39,435 nt of DNA from Gemmatimonadota bacterium. Lineage in GTDB: Bacteria; Gemmatimonadota; Gemmatimonadetes; Gemmatimonadales; Gemmatimonadaceae. Shown here piece after piece: positions 28,893-36,650 of the stretch; positions within the stretch are counted from its first letter, which is position 1; each line of letters starts with the position of its first letter. The notes under the pieces are model-generated. The model ran no database searches and was not told where the DNA came from. It saw only the letters and a list, made by a program, of their open reading frames with translations. Position numbers and translations under genes: made by a program. Location of the stretch: NCBI GenBank assembly GCA_003223455.1, contig QHVE01000039.1:1-39435 (forward strand), in the 5' to 3' direction.

Positions 28893-29087
28893 GGCACGGC
28901 TGTACCTGGTACGGAGTACCACAGACGTACCTGGATCCGCGCGAGCGAACCCACGAATGCTCTGCTGAACGCTCTATCTGGACGCTGTGATCACGGCGCT
29001 TCGAGTAGAGGGCTCCCCGCGCATTCGTGGGGCCGGTCTGCCAGTCCCGGTACTGCGGCCGTACTCAGTACAAAGTACGGCAGTGCC
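28893..29087. repeat. About 195-bp inverted-repeat element with GTAC-rich arms
   Basis: The element starts at the base after the pseudogene stop. Its two arms of about 67 bp (28893-28960 and 29021-29087) are imperfect inverted copies. The outer ends are GGCAC/GTGCC, the middle carries GTAC...GTAC...AGTAC on both sides, and the inner ends are a perfect 11-bp pair (CCCACGAATGC, 28950-28960; its complement, 29021-29031). Smaller hairpins nest inside each arm (TGGTAC-gga-GTACCA on the left; CCGTACT/AGTACGG on the right). The 60-bp centre has no ORF. MITE-like, but no target duplication was identified. Confidence 0.7.
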
Positions 29088-29108
29088 GTCACCGACTGAG
29101 TCCGACGC

Positions 29109-29267
29109 TTACTTTGTCGCCTCCGCCCCCGCCTTCTCCCCATGCTCCCCGGCGTACTTCGCGTTGGTCATGCGGACGATGCTGAACAGGAGGACGAACA
29201 GCACGATCGCGCCGAGGATCAGGCCGCTGAAGCCGGCCGACTTGTCACCGGGTTGGGGGGCGCTCAT
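29109..29267 (-). CDS. 52-residue single-pass membrane protein
   Basis: A short gene whose ATG (29265-29267) overlaps the cyclophilin stop (ATGA), indicating coupled translation. The protein reads [15 protein letters not shown], then one membrane helix (about 16-31, [16 protein letters not shown]), then a basic/acidic tail ending [11 protein letters not shown] do not recognise a family. The tail has the KYAGEH..KAGAEA style of small helical membrane proteins. Its conserved-looking coupling to a peptidyl-prolyl isomerase suggests it is real despite its size. Confidence 0.72.
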   Translation of the reverse strand: MSAPQPGDKSAGFSGLILGAIVLFVLLFSIVRMTNAKYAGEHGEKAGAEATK

Positions 29268-29722
29268 GCGACGCGCACCTTCGTCATGACGTCGTTCTTC
29301 TTGAGTTGCTTCATGACATCGAGCCCGTCGGTGATCTTGCCGAACACGGTGTGAACTCCGTTGAGGTGTTTGGTGTTCTGTTCCGAGAGCACCATGAAGA
29401 ACTGGCTTCCCCCGGTGTCCTTGCCGGCGTGAGCCATCGATAGTGCACCAACGTCGTGCTTGCGCGGGTTGCCCGCAGTCTCACACTTGATCTTGTAGCC
29501 GGGACCACCAGATCCGATGCGCGGGTCGCCCTCGGGGAGATCGCGCGAATACGGGTCGCCGCCCTGGACTACGAAGTCGGGGATGACACGGTGGAACTTC
29601 ACCCCGTCATAGAATCCGGCGTTGGCCAGCTTCTCGAAGTTCTCGACGGTCTTCGGCGCATCCTTCTCGTAGAGCTCCGCGGTGATGGTGCCGCGGTTGG
29701 TGTCGAACGTGGCTGTCTTCAA
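29264..29722 (-). CDS. Cyclophilin-type peptidyl-prolyl cis-trans isomerase
   Basis: A 152-residue cytosolic cyclophilin that catalyses proline isomerisation during protein folding. Key residues are visible: R45 in [17 protein letters not shown]53, the SQFFMVL segment (about 106-112) and [12 protein letters not shown] (126-137). The position of the cyclosporin-contact tryptophan is a histidine ([11 protein letters not shown]), as in many bacterial members. The start is probably the TTG at 29722, because GGAGA lies 6 nt upstream and it yields the family-typical [12 protein letters not shown] opening; a GTG 15 nt further upstream is the alternative. No signal peptide. It is followed with overlap by a small membrane protein. 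Confidence 0.93.
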   Translation of the reverse strand: MKTATFDTNRGTITAELYEKDAPKTVENFEKLANAGFYDGVKFHRVIPDFVVQGGDPYSRDLPEGDPRIGSGGPGYKIKCETAGNPRKHDVGALSMAHAGKDTGGSQFFMVLSEQNTKHLNGVHTVFGKITDGLDVMKQLKKNDVMTKVRVA

Positions 29723-29884
29723 CGGACGTCTCCACACGAGTGAGACGCCAAAGATAGTTGTTCCCCGGTGTAGCGTGCCACCGGCTCACGCGGGTCCTGA
29801 ACTCAGCGGGCGATTCCGGGCGCGCGATGATGGCGTGCGCGGTTCGTACGTGCGCCGTTCGCCCTCGTGCCGTATCGTCACCCG

Positions 29885-32404
29885 ATGCCACGAAGGCTGA
29901 TGCGACTCGTCACGCGCTCCGTCGCCCTGCTCGCGCTCCTCGCCTGCGGCGGCGACGCGTCGCCGCCGCAGCCACTCGAGCCGACGGGCCCGGTTGTGAC
30001 GACCATCGTCGTGACGGCCCCGGCGGGTCCGCTGCTCGTGGGTGCGACGCTCGCGCTCACGGCGGAGGTGCGCGATCAGGCAGGAGTCGTGATGGCAGGG
30101 AAAACACCGACCTGGTCGTCGGGGAACGACGCCATCGCCACCGTGTCGAACGCGGGGGTGGTCGCTGCGCAGGGACCCGGCACGACGTCGATCAGTGCCA
30201 CGGTCGATGGCAAGACGGGGACGGCCACCCTCACGGTGACGCAGCAGCCGGTGTTCGCCGTGGCGATCACGGCGCTCGCGGCGCCCGTCGTCGCGGGAGA
30301 TACGACGCCCCTCGTCGTCGTGTTGAGCGACCGGAATGGAAATGCGATCAGTGGGCGCCGGATCACCTGGAGCTCGTCGGCGCCACTGGTGGCCACCGTG
30401 GACGGCGCCGGGCGACTCGTTGCGTCGAGCCCGGGCGCGACGACGGTCACGGCGCTGAGTGAAGGAGTCTCCGGGACACTCGCCGTCACGGTGACGCCGC
30501 CGGCTGGATCGGTCGCGCCGACGATCACGTCGATCAGTCCAGCCACGCTGGCGCCCGGCACGACGGCGACGGTGGCCGGCACGGGATTCCTCGGTGTAGC
30601 GAACACCGCGGTCACCGTGGCCGGTGTGCCCGCCGCCGTGCTCCGCACGACGCCGACCGAGATCACGATCGCCGTGCCCTCGTCTGGCCTTCCCTGTCAG
30701 AGCACCCAGCCGATGCCGATCACCGTGGCGACGCTGGGGGGCGCGACGACGGCCAGCCAGCCGCTCACGGTGGCGCGCCGGCGCACGATGGCGGTGGGGG
30801 AGAGCTTCATCGTCGGCGCGTCGGGCGACATCGCCTGCAACGAGCTCCTCGACAACGGGAGCTATCTGGTGAGCGTGTTCAACGGCGGCACCGCAGCATC
30901 GAGCACGGCGCGATTCGAGCTGCGCGGGAGCGCCGGGGGACCGCTGGCGTCACGGCTGCCGGCGGGTGGCGGCATGACGATCGACGCGGCGCCGGCCCGC
31001 CAACTCGCGCCCAGCGCAGCAACGGTGGTCGAGCAGCAGCACCTCGATCATCTCGAGGCCGACCTGGCGATCCTGCGCCGGTTGGGTGCGCCGAAGCGCC
31101 GAGCGCGCGCGCCCTCCTACTCTCGCGCTGGGACGACGTCGGTGCCGCTCGCCATCGGCGCCACGACGCAGCTCAAGTTCCATTTCAACTCGTGCAGTGC
31201 GGCCGGAGTCACGCCGGTCACGGCACGCGTCGTCTTCTTCGGCAATCACTCCATCGTGCTGGAGGACGTCGCGAGCCCGCTCGCCGGCAAGGTCGACGCC
31301 GACCTCATCGCGATGGGGGAGCAGTTCGAGGCGATCTCGTACCCGCTTCTGCTCAACTTCGGCGACCCCCTGGCGCAAGATATAAAGACAGACGCGAACG
31401 AGCGCATCCTGATGCTGTTCACTCCACAGGTGAACTCGGTCGGCAGCAATCTGCTCGGCTTCATCTCGGTCTGCGATTTCTATCCCGCGTATCAGGACCC
31501 GGCCGTCGCGGGAAGCAATCAGGCGGAGATCTTCTACGCGCGAACACCTTCCGACACGTCGTCGGAATCGACGTTGCTGAGCGGGCGGTCGCAGTGGCGG
31601 CGGGAGATGCCGGCGACGATGATCCACGAAGCGAAGCATATCGCGTCGTACGCCGAGCGACTGTCGCGCGCCGCGACACAGTTCGAGCAGGTGTGGCTCG
31701 AGGAAGCGACCGCGCAGCTGGCCAGCGAGATGTTCGGCCGCGCCATCCACGGCAACCGGTGGCGCGGCGACGCGACGTATCGCGAGTCCGTGTACTGCGA
31801 GTCACGTCCGACCACGGCGGGATGCGCCGACGGCGTGATCGCGATGACGAACCACTTCGGCTTCCTCGCGAACTACCTGCAGAACTTCGAGGCGAAGTCG
31901 ATCCTGAGCGGTTCCGACGACATCGACATCTACGGGAGCGCGTGGCTGTTCACGCGCTGGCTGGTGGACACGTACGGCGGCGGCGACGAGGGCGCATTCC
32001 TGCGCTGGCTGGTGCAGACCAACACGCTCTCGGGTACGGCGAACATCGAAGCCGTGTCGGGCCGTCCGTTCCCGCTGCTCCTCGCCGAGTTCACGCTGAT
32101 GCTCGCGGCGGACAACCTGCCAAACGTTCAGGGACCGTTCGTGGAGCCGAGCTGGAACCTCCCCGACGTCTTCGCGGGCTACGTGGAGCTCGTCTCGCGT
32201 CCCCCGGCGCCGCTGGCGATGCGCCAGAGTGCGGGAGGCGCGTTCTCGGTGTCCGGGCGGAACGTGAAGGGGGGCGGGGCCGTGCTGCTGAAGATCCGGC
32301 CGATGGCGGCGGGGGGGACCCAGCTGATCGAGCTCAAGTCGACGCCAACCGCGCCGCTCCCGTCGACGTCTCAGGTGGGGCTGGGGGTGGTGAGGGTGGA
32401 GTAG
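29885..32404 (+). CDS. Lipoprotein with Ig-like (BIG2) and IPT domains and M30-like zinc metallopeptidase domain
   Basis: An 839-residue secreted lipoprotein. The signal peptide ends with lipobox LLAC. Two BIG2-type domains follow (about 35-120 and 121-210, each with WSS(G/S)...A(T)V...G.(L)VA motifs), then an IPT/TIG domain (about 215-300, PTITSISPATLAPGTTATVAGTGF). The C-terminal half contains a metallopeptidase-like region: HEAKH at H581/E582/H585 within MIHEAKHIASY, and WLEEATAQ at about 604-611 supplying a downstream glutamate. This matches the M30/hyicolysin-like arrangement HExxH...E. Stretches CNELLDNGSYLVSVFN and VVFFGNHSIVLEDVAS fit related secreted proteases. ATG 29885 was chosen; a GTG at 29867 is possible. 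Probably surface-exposed proteolysis; substrate unknown. Confidence 0.83.
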   Translation: MPRRLMRLVTRSVALLALLACGGDASPPQPLEPTGPVVTTIVVTAPAGPLLVGATLALTAEVRDQAGVVMAGKTPTWSSGNDAIATVSNAGVVAAQGPGTTSISATVDGKTGTATLTVTQQPVFAVAITALAAPVVAGDTTPLVVVLSDRNGNAISGRRITWSSSAPLVATVDGAGRLVASSPGATTVTALSEGVSGTLAVTVTPPAGSVAPTITSISPATLAPGTTATVAGTGFLGVANTAVTVAGVPAAVLRTTPTEITIAVPSSGLPCQSTQPMPITVATLGGATTASQPLTVARRRTMAVGESFIVGASGDIACNELLDNGSYLVSVFNGGTAASSTARFELRGSAGGPLASRLPAGGGMTIDAAPARQLAPSAATVVEQQHLDHLEADLAILRRLGAPKRRARAPSYSRAGTTSVPLAIGATTQLKFHFNSCSAAGVTPVTARVVFFGNHSIVLEDVASPLAGKVDADLIAMGEQFEAISYPLLLNFGDPLAQDIKTDANERILMLFTPQVNSVGSNLLGFISVCDFYPAYQDPAVAGSNQAEIFYARTPSDTSSESTLLSGRSQWRREMPATMIHEAKHIASYAERLSRAATQFEQVWLEEATAQLASEMFGRAIHGNRWRGDATYRESVYCESRPTTAGCADGVIAMTNHFGFLANYLQNFEAKSILSGSDDIDIYGSAWLFTRWLVDTYGGGDEGAFLRWLVQTNTLSGTANIEAVSGRPFPLLLAEFTLMLAADNLPNVQGPFVEPSWNLPDVFAGYVELVSRPPAPLAMRQSAGGAFSVSGRNVKGGGAVLLKIRPMAAGGTQLIELKSTPTAPLPSTSQVGLGVVRVE

Positions 32405-32474
32405 GGTGGGTGTGCGGGTCCGTGGGTGCGTGGGTCCGAGACACCCGATGCGCGGCGCGCGAGGCTCGAGCGCG

Positions 32475-32507
32475 AGTACGCGGGGATAGCTGGCCGTACC
32501 GCGTACT
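32475..32507. terminator. Palindrome between the M30-like and nth genes
   Basis: A perfect 9-bp inverted repeat (AGTACGCGG at 32475-32483, complement at 32499-32507) with a 15-nt loop lies in the 135-bp gap between convergent genes. The first part of the gap (32405-32445) is a GTGGGTGCGTGGGTCCG-like tandem run starting right after the stop codon. Possible shared terminator. Confidence 0.45.
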
Positions 32508-32539
32508 GCTGGGAATCCGAGACTACTGGCGCGACTTAC

Positions 32540-33322
32540 TCACTCGCGACGAGCCGGACGTCCCGACGTCTGGACCTCCGCACTCGGGCACACGTCCGCC
32601 AGCAGGCACTCGCCGCAGCGCGGCTTCTTCGCGTCGCACACCTGACGCCCGTGCTCGATGAGCAGGTGCGACAGCATGGTCCACCGCTCCTGCGGAAACA
32701 GTGGCAGGAGTGCGCGCTCGATCTTCACGGCATCCGTTCCGCTCGTGAGCGCGAGGCGGTTGCTGAGGCGCGTCACGTGAGTGTCGACGACGATGCCGTC
32801 GTTGCGTCCGAAGGCGTTGCCGAGGATGACGTTGGCGGTCTTGCGGCCGACGCCCGGGAGGACGACGAGCGAGGCCATGTCGGCCGGCACCTCGCCGTCG
32901 TGGTGCTCGACGACCGCCTGAGCCATGCCGATCAGGCTCTTCGCCTTGTTGCGAAAGAAGCCGGTGCTCTTGATCAGCGCTTCCACGTCCTCCTGCCGCG
33001 CCGCGGCGAGCGAGCGCGCATCGGGATAGCGCGCGAACAGCGCAGGCGTGACCATGTTCACGCGCTTGTCCGTGCATTGCGCGCTCAGAATCGTCGCGCA
33101 CAGCAGCTGATATGCGTTGGTGAAGTCGAGCGCACAGTGTGCGTCGGGATAGCGCGCGAGCAGTCGTTCGAGCAGCAGCGCCGCATGCGCGCGCAGCGCA
33201 GGGCCGCGCGGGCGCGGGCGCTTCGACCGCGCGGGACGCTTCGCCACCGAGGTGCTCTTCGCCGCCCCGGCGCCCTTGCCCGGCTTCGCGTCCCGCTTCG
33301 CTCTCCCCTTCGCAGCCATCAT
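32540..33322 (-). CDS. nth: Endonuclease III (DNA glycosylase/AP lyase)
   Basis: A 260-residue base-excision-repair enzyme that removes oxidised pyrimidines and nicks the abasic site. The helix-hairpin-helix LPGVGRKTANVIL carries the catalytic lysine K161, and the catalytic aspartate is D180 in VVDTHV. The 4Fe-4S cluster is complete, with C229-x6-C236-x2-C239-x5-C245. The first 43 residues are an extra Lys/Arg/Ala-rich tail not found in E. coli Nth (211 residues), probably disordered and DNA-binding. The start ATG 33322 has GGGGAG 5 nt upstream and overlaps the PolX stop (ATGA), so the two repair genes are translationally coupled. Confidence 0.96.
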   Translation of the reverse strand: MMAAKGRAKRDAKPGKGAGAAKSTSVAKRPARSKRPRPRGPALRAHAALLLERLLARYPDAHCALDFTNAYQLLCATILSAQCTDKRVNMVTPALFARYPDARSLAAARQEDVEALIKSTGFFRNKAKSLIGMAQAVVEHHDGEVPADMASLVVLPGVGRKTANVILGNAFGRNDGIVVDTHVTRLSNRLALTSGTDAVKIERALLPLFPQERWTMLSHLLIEHGRQVCDAKKPRCGECLLADVCPSAEVQTSGRPARRE

Positions 33323-35058
33323 CGCGCTCCCCGCGCACGGCGCACGCGCGCGAAGGCGAGCACGTCGTCCGCCGAACGCGTGTGCAGGACGTCGCGCGCG
33401 GCGAGTCCGCGCTTGCGCGCGATGCCGACTCCGGTCGTCATGTGATCCAGTCCTCGTGGTGAGTGCGCGTCGGGTCCGATCTCGATCGGAACGCCGAGTG
33501 CGCGGGCCCGCGGGATGTGTCGCCAGTCGAGATCGAGGCGGTGCGGGTCGGCGTTGAGCTCCACCGCCGCGCCCACCGCCGCCGCCTTCTCCAGCACGGC
33601 GTCGATGTCGATCGCGTACGGCGCGCGCGACAGCAGCAGCCGCCCGGTGGGATGGCCGAGGATCGTCAGGTGCGGATCGTCGAGCGCGCGCAGCACGCGC
33701 GCCGTCATGGTCGCGCGATCCATCGTGAAGCGCGAGTGCACCGACGCGACGACGTAGTCGAAGCGATCGAGCAGGTCGTCGCCGTAGTCGAGCGAGCCGT
33801 CGGCGAGGATGTCGGCCTCGACGCCCTTCAGCACGCGCACATCGGATCGCGACGCGTTGATCGCGTCGATCTCGTCGTGCTGCGCCAGCACGCGCTCGCG
33901 CGACAGGCCGCTCGCATAGAACGCCGCCTGCGAGTGGTCGGTGATCCCGATGTAGCTCCAGCCCCGCTCGCGCGCCGCATCGGCCATCTGCGCGATCGTC
34001 GCCTTCCCATCGGACCACGTCGAATGGCAGTGGAGCACGCCGCGGATGTCGGTCGGCTCGACCAGCGTCGGCAGACGTCCCGCCGCCGCGGCCTCGATCT
34101 CGCCCTGCCCCTCGCGCAGCTCGGGGGGCACGAAGGCGAGACCGGCATGCTCGTACAGCGTTCGCTCGTCGGCGATCGGCACGACGGCGTGTCGTTCGTC
34201 GATGAGGCGGTCGCCCTCGAGTGCGAATCCGCGTTCGGCGAGACGCGCGCCGACGGCGTCGAGATGATCGGACGATCCGGTCGCGCGCCAGAGCGCGATC
34301 GCGAAGTCGTCGCGTGCGACGCAGTGAACGTCGATGCAGGTCCCGTCGACGTAGGTGATCGCGCGCGACCCCGCTCCGGTCGTGCGCGCCGAGCGCACGC
34401 CGGGCGCATTGGCAAACGAGGCCGCCACCGAGTCTGGCGAGCGGCTGCACGCGGCGACGACGTCGACGTCGCCCACCGTCTCACGCCGGCGCCGGATCGA
34501 GCCGGCCACCTCGGCCGCGACCACGTCGGGATGGGCACGCACCATCGCCACCACTCGTGCGCCCTCCGCGGCGCCCTGTGGATAGAGCCGCTGCGTTCCC
34601 GCGGCGCGCAGCAGCCCGATCCCCTTGAGCAGCTTCTCCGCCGTCTTCGGCCCGTAGCGCGGCAGCTTCGCGACTCGGCCGTCGCGCGCCGCCTGCTCGA
34701 GCGACTCGATGGAATCGATGCCCAGCGCCTCGTGCAGCTTGTGGATCTTGGCGGTGCCGAGGCCGGGCACGCGAAGCAGCTCGAGCAGACCGGGCGGCGT
34801 CGTCGCGCGGAGCTGCTCGAGGTAGGAGGATTCACCCGACTCGATCAAATCGCGCACGACGGAGAGCGTGGCGGGGCCGAGGCCGCGCGTTCTGGCGAGC
34901 TCGCCGCTGCGGTACATCGGCGCGAGGTCGTCCGTGTCGATGGCGAGCAGCGCCGTCGCGGCCTGCTCGTACGCGCGCGACTTGAAGCTGCTCTCGCCGC
35001 GCAGCTCGAGGTGCGCCGCGATCTGCCCGAGGACGTGCGCGGCAGTGCGGGGATCCAT
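33319..35058 (-). CDS. polX: Family X DNA polymerase with PHP nuclease domain
   Basis: A 579-residue protein of normal bacterial PolX length. The N-terminal 8-kDa-like domain with two helix-hairpin-helix motifs (RGLGPATLSVV about 58-68; VPGLGTAKIHKLHEAL about 97-112) is followed by the polymerase palm. The palm has the signature GSIRRRRETVGDVD (186-199) with D197 and D199, and a third aspartate in TCIDVHCV. The C-terminal PHP domain (about 340-570) carries the metal motifs LHCHSTWSDG, GITDHS, KGVEAD, ASVHSRF, LGHPTGR and IGPDAHSPRGL, which give 3'-5' exonuclease and AP-repair activities in studied PolX. ATG 35058 gives the family start (DPRTAAHVLGQIAAHLEL). It overlaps nth, consistent with a base-excision-repair unit. 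Confidence 0.95.
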   Translation of the reverse strand: MDPRTAAHVLGQIAAHLELRGESSFKSRAYEQAATALLAIDTDDLAPMYRSGELARTRGLGPATLSVVRDLIESGESSYLEQLRATTPPGLLELLRVPGLGTAKIHKLHEALGIDSIESLEQAARDGRVAKLPRYGPKTAEKLLKGIGLLRAAGTQRLYPQGAAEGARVVAMVRAHPDVVAAEVAGSIRRRRETVGDVDVVAACSRSPDSVAASFANAPGVRSARTTGAGSRAITYVDGTCIDVHCVARDDFAIALWRATGSSDHLDAVGARLAERGFALEGDRLIDERHAVVPIADERTLYEHAGLAFVPPELREGQGEIEAAAAGRLPTLVEPTDIRGVLHCHSTWSDGKATIAQMADAARERGWSYIGITDHSQAAFYASGLSRERVLAQHDEIDAINASRSDVRVLKGVEADILADGSLDYGDDLLDRFDYVVASVHSRFTMDRATMTARVLRALDDPHLTILGHPTGRLLLSRAPYAIDIDAVLEKAAAVGAAVELNADPHRLDLDWRHIPRARALGVPIEIGPDAHSPRGLDHMTTGVGIARKRGLAARDVLHTRSADDVLAFARVRRARGAR

Positions 35059-35090
35059 GCCGAAAGATCGGTCCGGTCCCCGCGCCGGCG

Positions 35091-35540
35091 CTATCCCTCG
35101 ATGCCGGCGAAGACCTTGAGCTTCTCGACGATCTCGTGCAGCTGGCGCTCGGTGAGCTCGATCTCGGAGGCGGCGCCGTCGGAGTCGAGCAGGCCGGCGC
35201 GCATCGAGATCGCGACCTGGTTGAGGTAGCGGATCTTCTCCAGGATGTCCTCGGTGGCCTTGCGCAGCCCACTGAAGCGGCGCTTCTCGGCGAGCGCCCG
35301 CCGGTAGCGCAGCATCAGCTCCTGCGGCGTGAGCCGGCGTGCGAGCGTGAGCGCCTCGTCGCGCGTGCGGCCGGAGAGCGAGCCGCGATCGGGGACCCCG
35401 TTGTCGTCCCACGCCTCGTCGGCGAACCAGAGATGTCCGACGTACTCAATCCCGTCGAACGAGATGCGACAGGTCACGTTGAAGCGACGGCCGTCGTACT
35501 CGAGGGTGGCGATGTGAGGTTGAACGCTGTCGTCGCGCAC
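35091..35540 (-). CDS. Conserved-looking protein of unknown function upstream of polX
   Basis: A 149-residue cytosolic protein starting at a GTG (35538-35540), 5 bp after the hydrolase stop, so co-transcription with it and with polX (32 bp downstream) is likely. The N-terminal third is beta-rich (HIATLEYDGRRFNVTCRISFDGIEYVGHLWFADE), and the rest is helical with many charged residues (ARRLTPQELMLRYRRALAEKRRF; LTERQLHEIVEKLKVF). I do not recognise the family and see no catalytic motif, signal peptide or membrane helix. The coding frame is well supported by codon composition and lack of competing frames. Confidence 0.75.
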   Translation of the reverse strand: MRDDSVQPHIATLEYDGRRFNVTCRISFDGIEYVGHLWFADEAWDDNGVPDRGSLSGRTRDEALTLARRLTPQELMLRYRRALAEKRRFSGLRKATEDILEKIRYLNQVAISMRAGLLDSDGAASEIELTERQLHEIVEKLKVFAGIEG

Positions 35541-35545
35541 TGGCG

Positions 35546-36445
35546 TCAGGTTGCCGCGGAGTGGAGTGGTCCGGTGTCGCGCAGGAACGCGTGCAGCAGG
35601 GAGAAGAGCTGCGCCGGCTGTTCGACGTACGGGACGTGCCCGCTGTCCTCAATGACGACGCATGTCGTACCGAGGGCACGTGCCGCCTCCTCGGACGACG
35701 AGAGCGGGATCGGATCCTGGCGGCCGTGCACCACTAGTGTCGGCACGTGCACCGACGCGAGTGAGTCGCGCAGGTCATATTCGCCGAGCGACTGCCAGAC
35801 GGACTGCTGGACGCGGCCGGTGACGCGGAACGGCGTCAGGTCGCGTGCCCGTCTCGGGTCGGCGAAGTAGCCGGCGACGCTGATCTCGAACGCGCGCTGC
35901 CGGTACGCCTCGGCGTCGCGCTCGCGGAGACCGGACGCCTGCAGCTCGTCCCGGAGCGCGGCGACCTCCGGAGCCGCCTGCCGCCAGGCGAGCGCCTGCT
36001 CGAAGGCCAGCCGTGCCGGCCGTGTGATCGGCGCCGGATCGATCAGTGCCAGCCGCGCCGGTGGTGGCTGCACCCCGCCAGCCGCCGCCTCGACGGCGTA
36101 GAGCATCGCGAGCAACCCGCCCCACGAGTAGCCGACGATCGTCAGCGGCGCGACGCGCAGCTCGGCGGCGACGCGCGCGACGTCCTCGACCTGGTCGCGC
36201 CAGCCGATGACGGCGCGGTCGTCGTCGTAGCGCGAGCGGCCGCCGCCGCGCTGGTCGTAGGTGACGAGCCGATGCTCGTCGGCGAGCGCGAGCATCTGCG
36301 GCAGGAGATAATCGTGGCTCGCGGCCGGCCCACCGTGCAACAGCAGGATCGGCGGCGCATCGGGGTCGCCGTACTCGACCCAGTAGAGCGGCACGGGCGT
36401 GCTGGTGGTGAAGCCCTGGGCGCGTGGAGGGGGAATGGCAGGCAT
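35546..36445 (-). CDS. Alpha/beta hydrolase, proline-iminopeptidase-like (S33)
   Basis: A 299-residue alpha/beta-fold hydrolase. Visible elements are the oxyanion strand LLLHGGPAASHDYLLPQ (about 35-50), the YDQRGGGRS motif (63-71) typical of proline iminopeptidases, the nucleophile elbow GYSWGG with S107, the acid D244 in HGRQDP, and the base H270 in DSGHVPYVEQP. The cap region (about 130-220) is helical. No signal peptide, so probably cytosolic; peptide or ester substrate unknown. ATG 36445 was chosen; upstream in-frame sequence is the palindromic repeat copy 2 and is not coding. It leads the group hydrolase, unknown protein, polX and nth. Confidence 0.88.
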   Translation of the reverse strand: MPAIPPPRAQGFTTSTPVPLYWVEYGDPDAPPILLLHGGPAASHDYLLPQMLALADEHRLVTYDQRGGGRSRYDDDRAVIGWRDQVEDVARVAAELRVAPLTIVGYSWGGLLAMLYAVEAAAGGVQPPPARLALIDPAPITRPARLAFEQALAWRQAAPEVAALRDELQASGLRERDAEAYRQRAFEISVAGYFADPRRARDLTPFRVTGRVQQSVWQSLGEYDLRDSLASVHVPTLVVHGRQDPIPLSSSEEAARALGTTCVVIEDSGHVPYVEQPAQLFSLLHAFLRDTGPLHSAAT

Positions 36446-36450
36446 GTGAC

Positions 36451-36648
36451 GAGTGAGTTGGTGAGTTGGATAGTTAGTGAGTGAGTCGGTGAACCAGTGA
36501 ACGGAACGGCCCTGGCGACAACCGGCATGGAAGCCCCACTGAAGGGTCTCCACGCTGGTTCGTGGCCAGGGCCGTTCGACTCACCAATCAACCGACCAGC
36601 TCACCAACCAGCCAGCTAACCAACTCACCGGCTCACGTCGACTCACCC
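36451..36648. repeat. Nested-hairpin intergenic repeat element, copy 2
   Basis: The element fills the gap between the DUF5916 stop codon and the hydrolase start. Left arms of GTGAGTTG-type units (36451-36503) and right arms of CTCACCAAC-type units (36578-36648) flank a 74-nt core (36504-36577). The core's outer 13 bp are perfectly paired (GAACGGCCCTGGC and its complement), with the same inner elements as copy 1 (ACAACC, GGAAGCCCC, CTGGTT). On the - strand it starts within about 3 nt after the upstream gene's stop codon. Confidence 0.82.
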
Positions 36649-36650
36649 GA

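Noticed and set aside
31370-31390. AT-rich TATAAAG patch within the M30-like gene as an internal promoter
   Set aside because: It is inside a continuous coding region with no -35 partner; single occurrences are expected.
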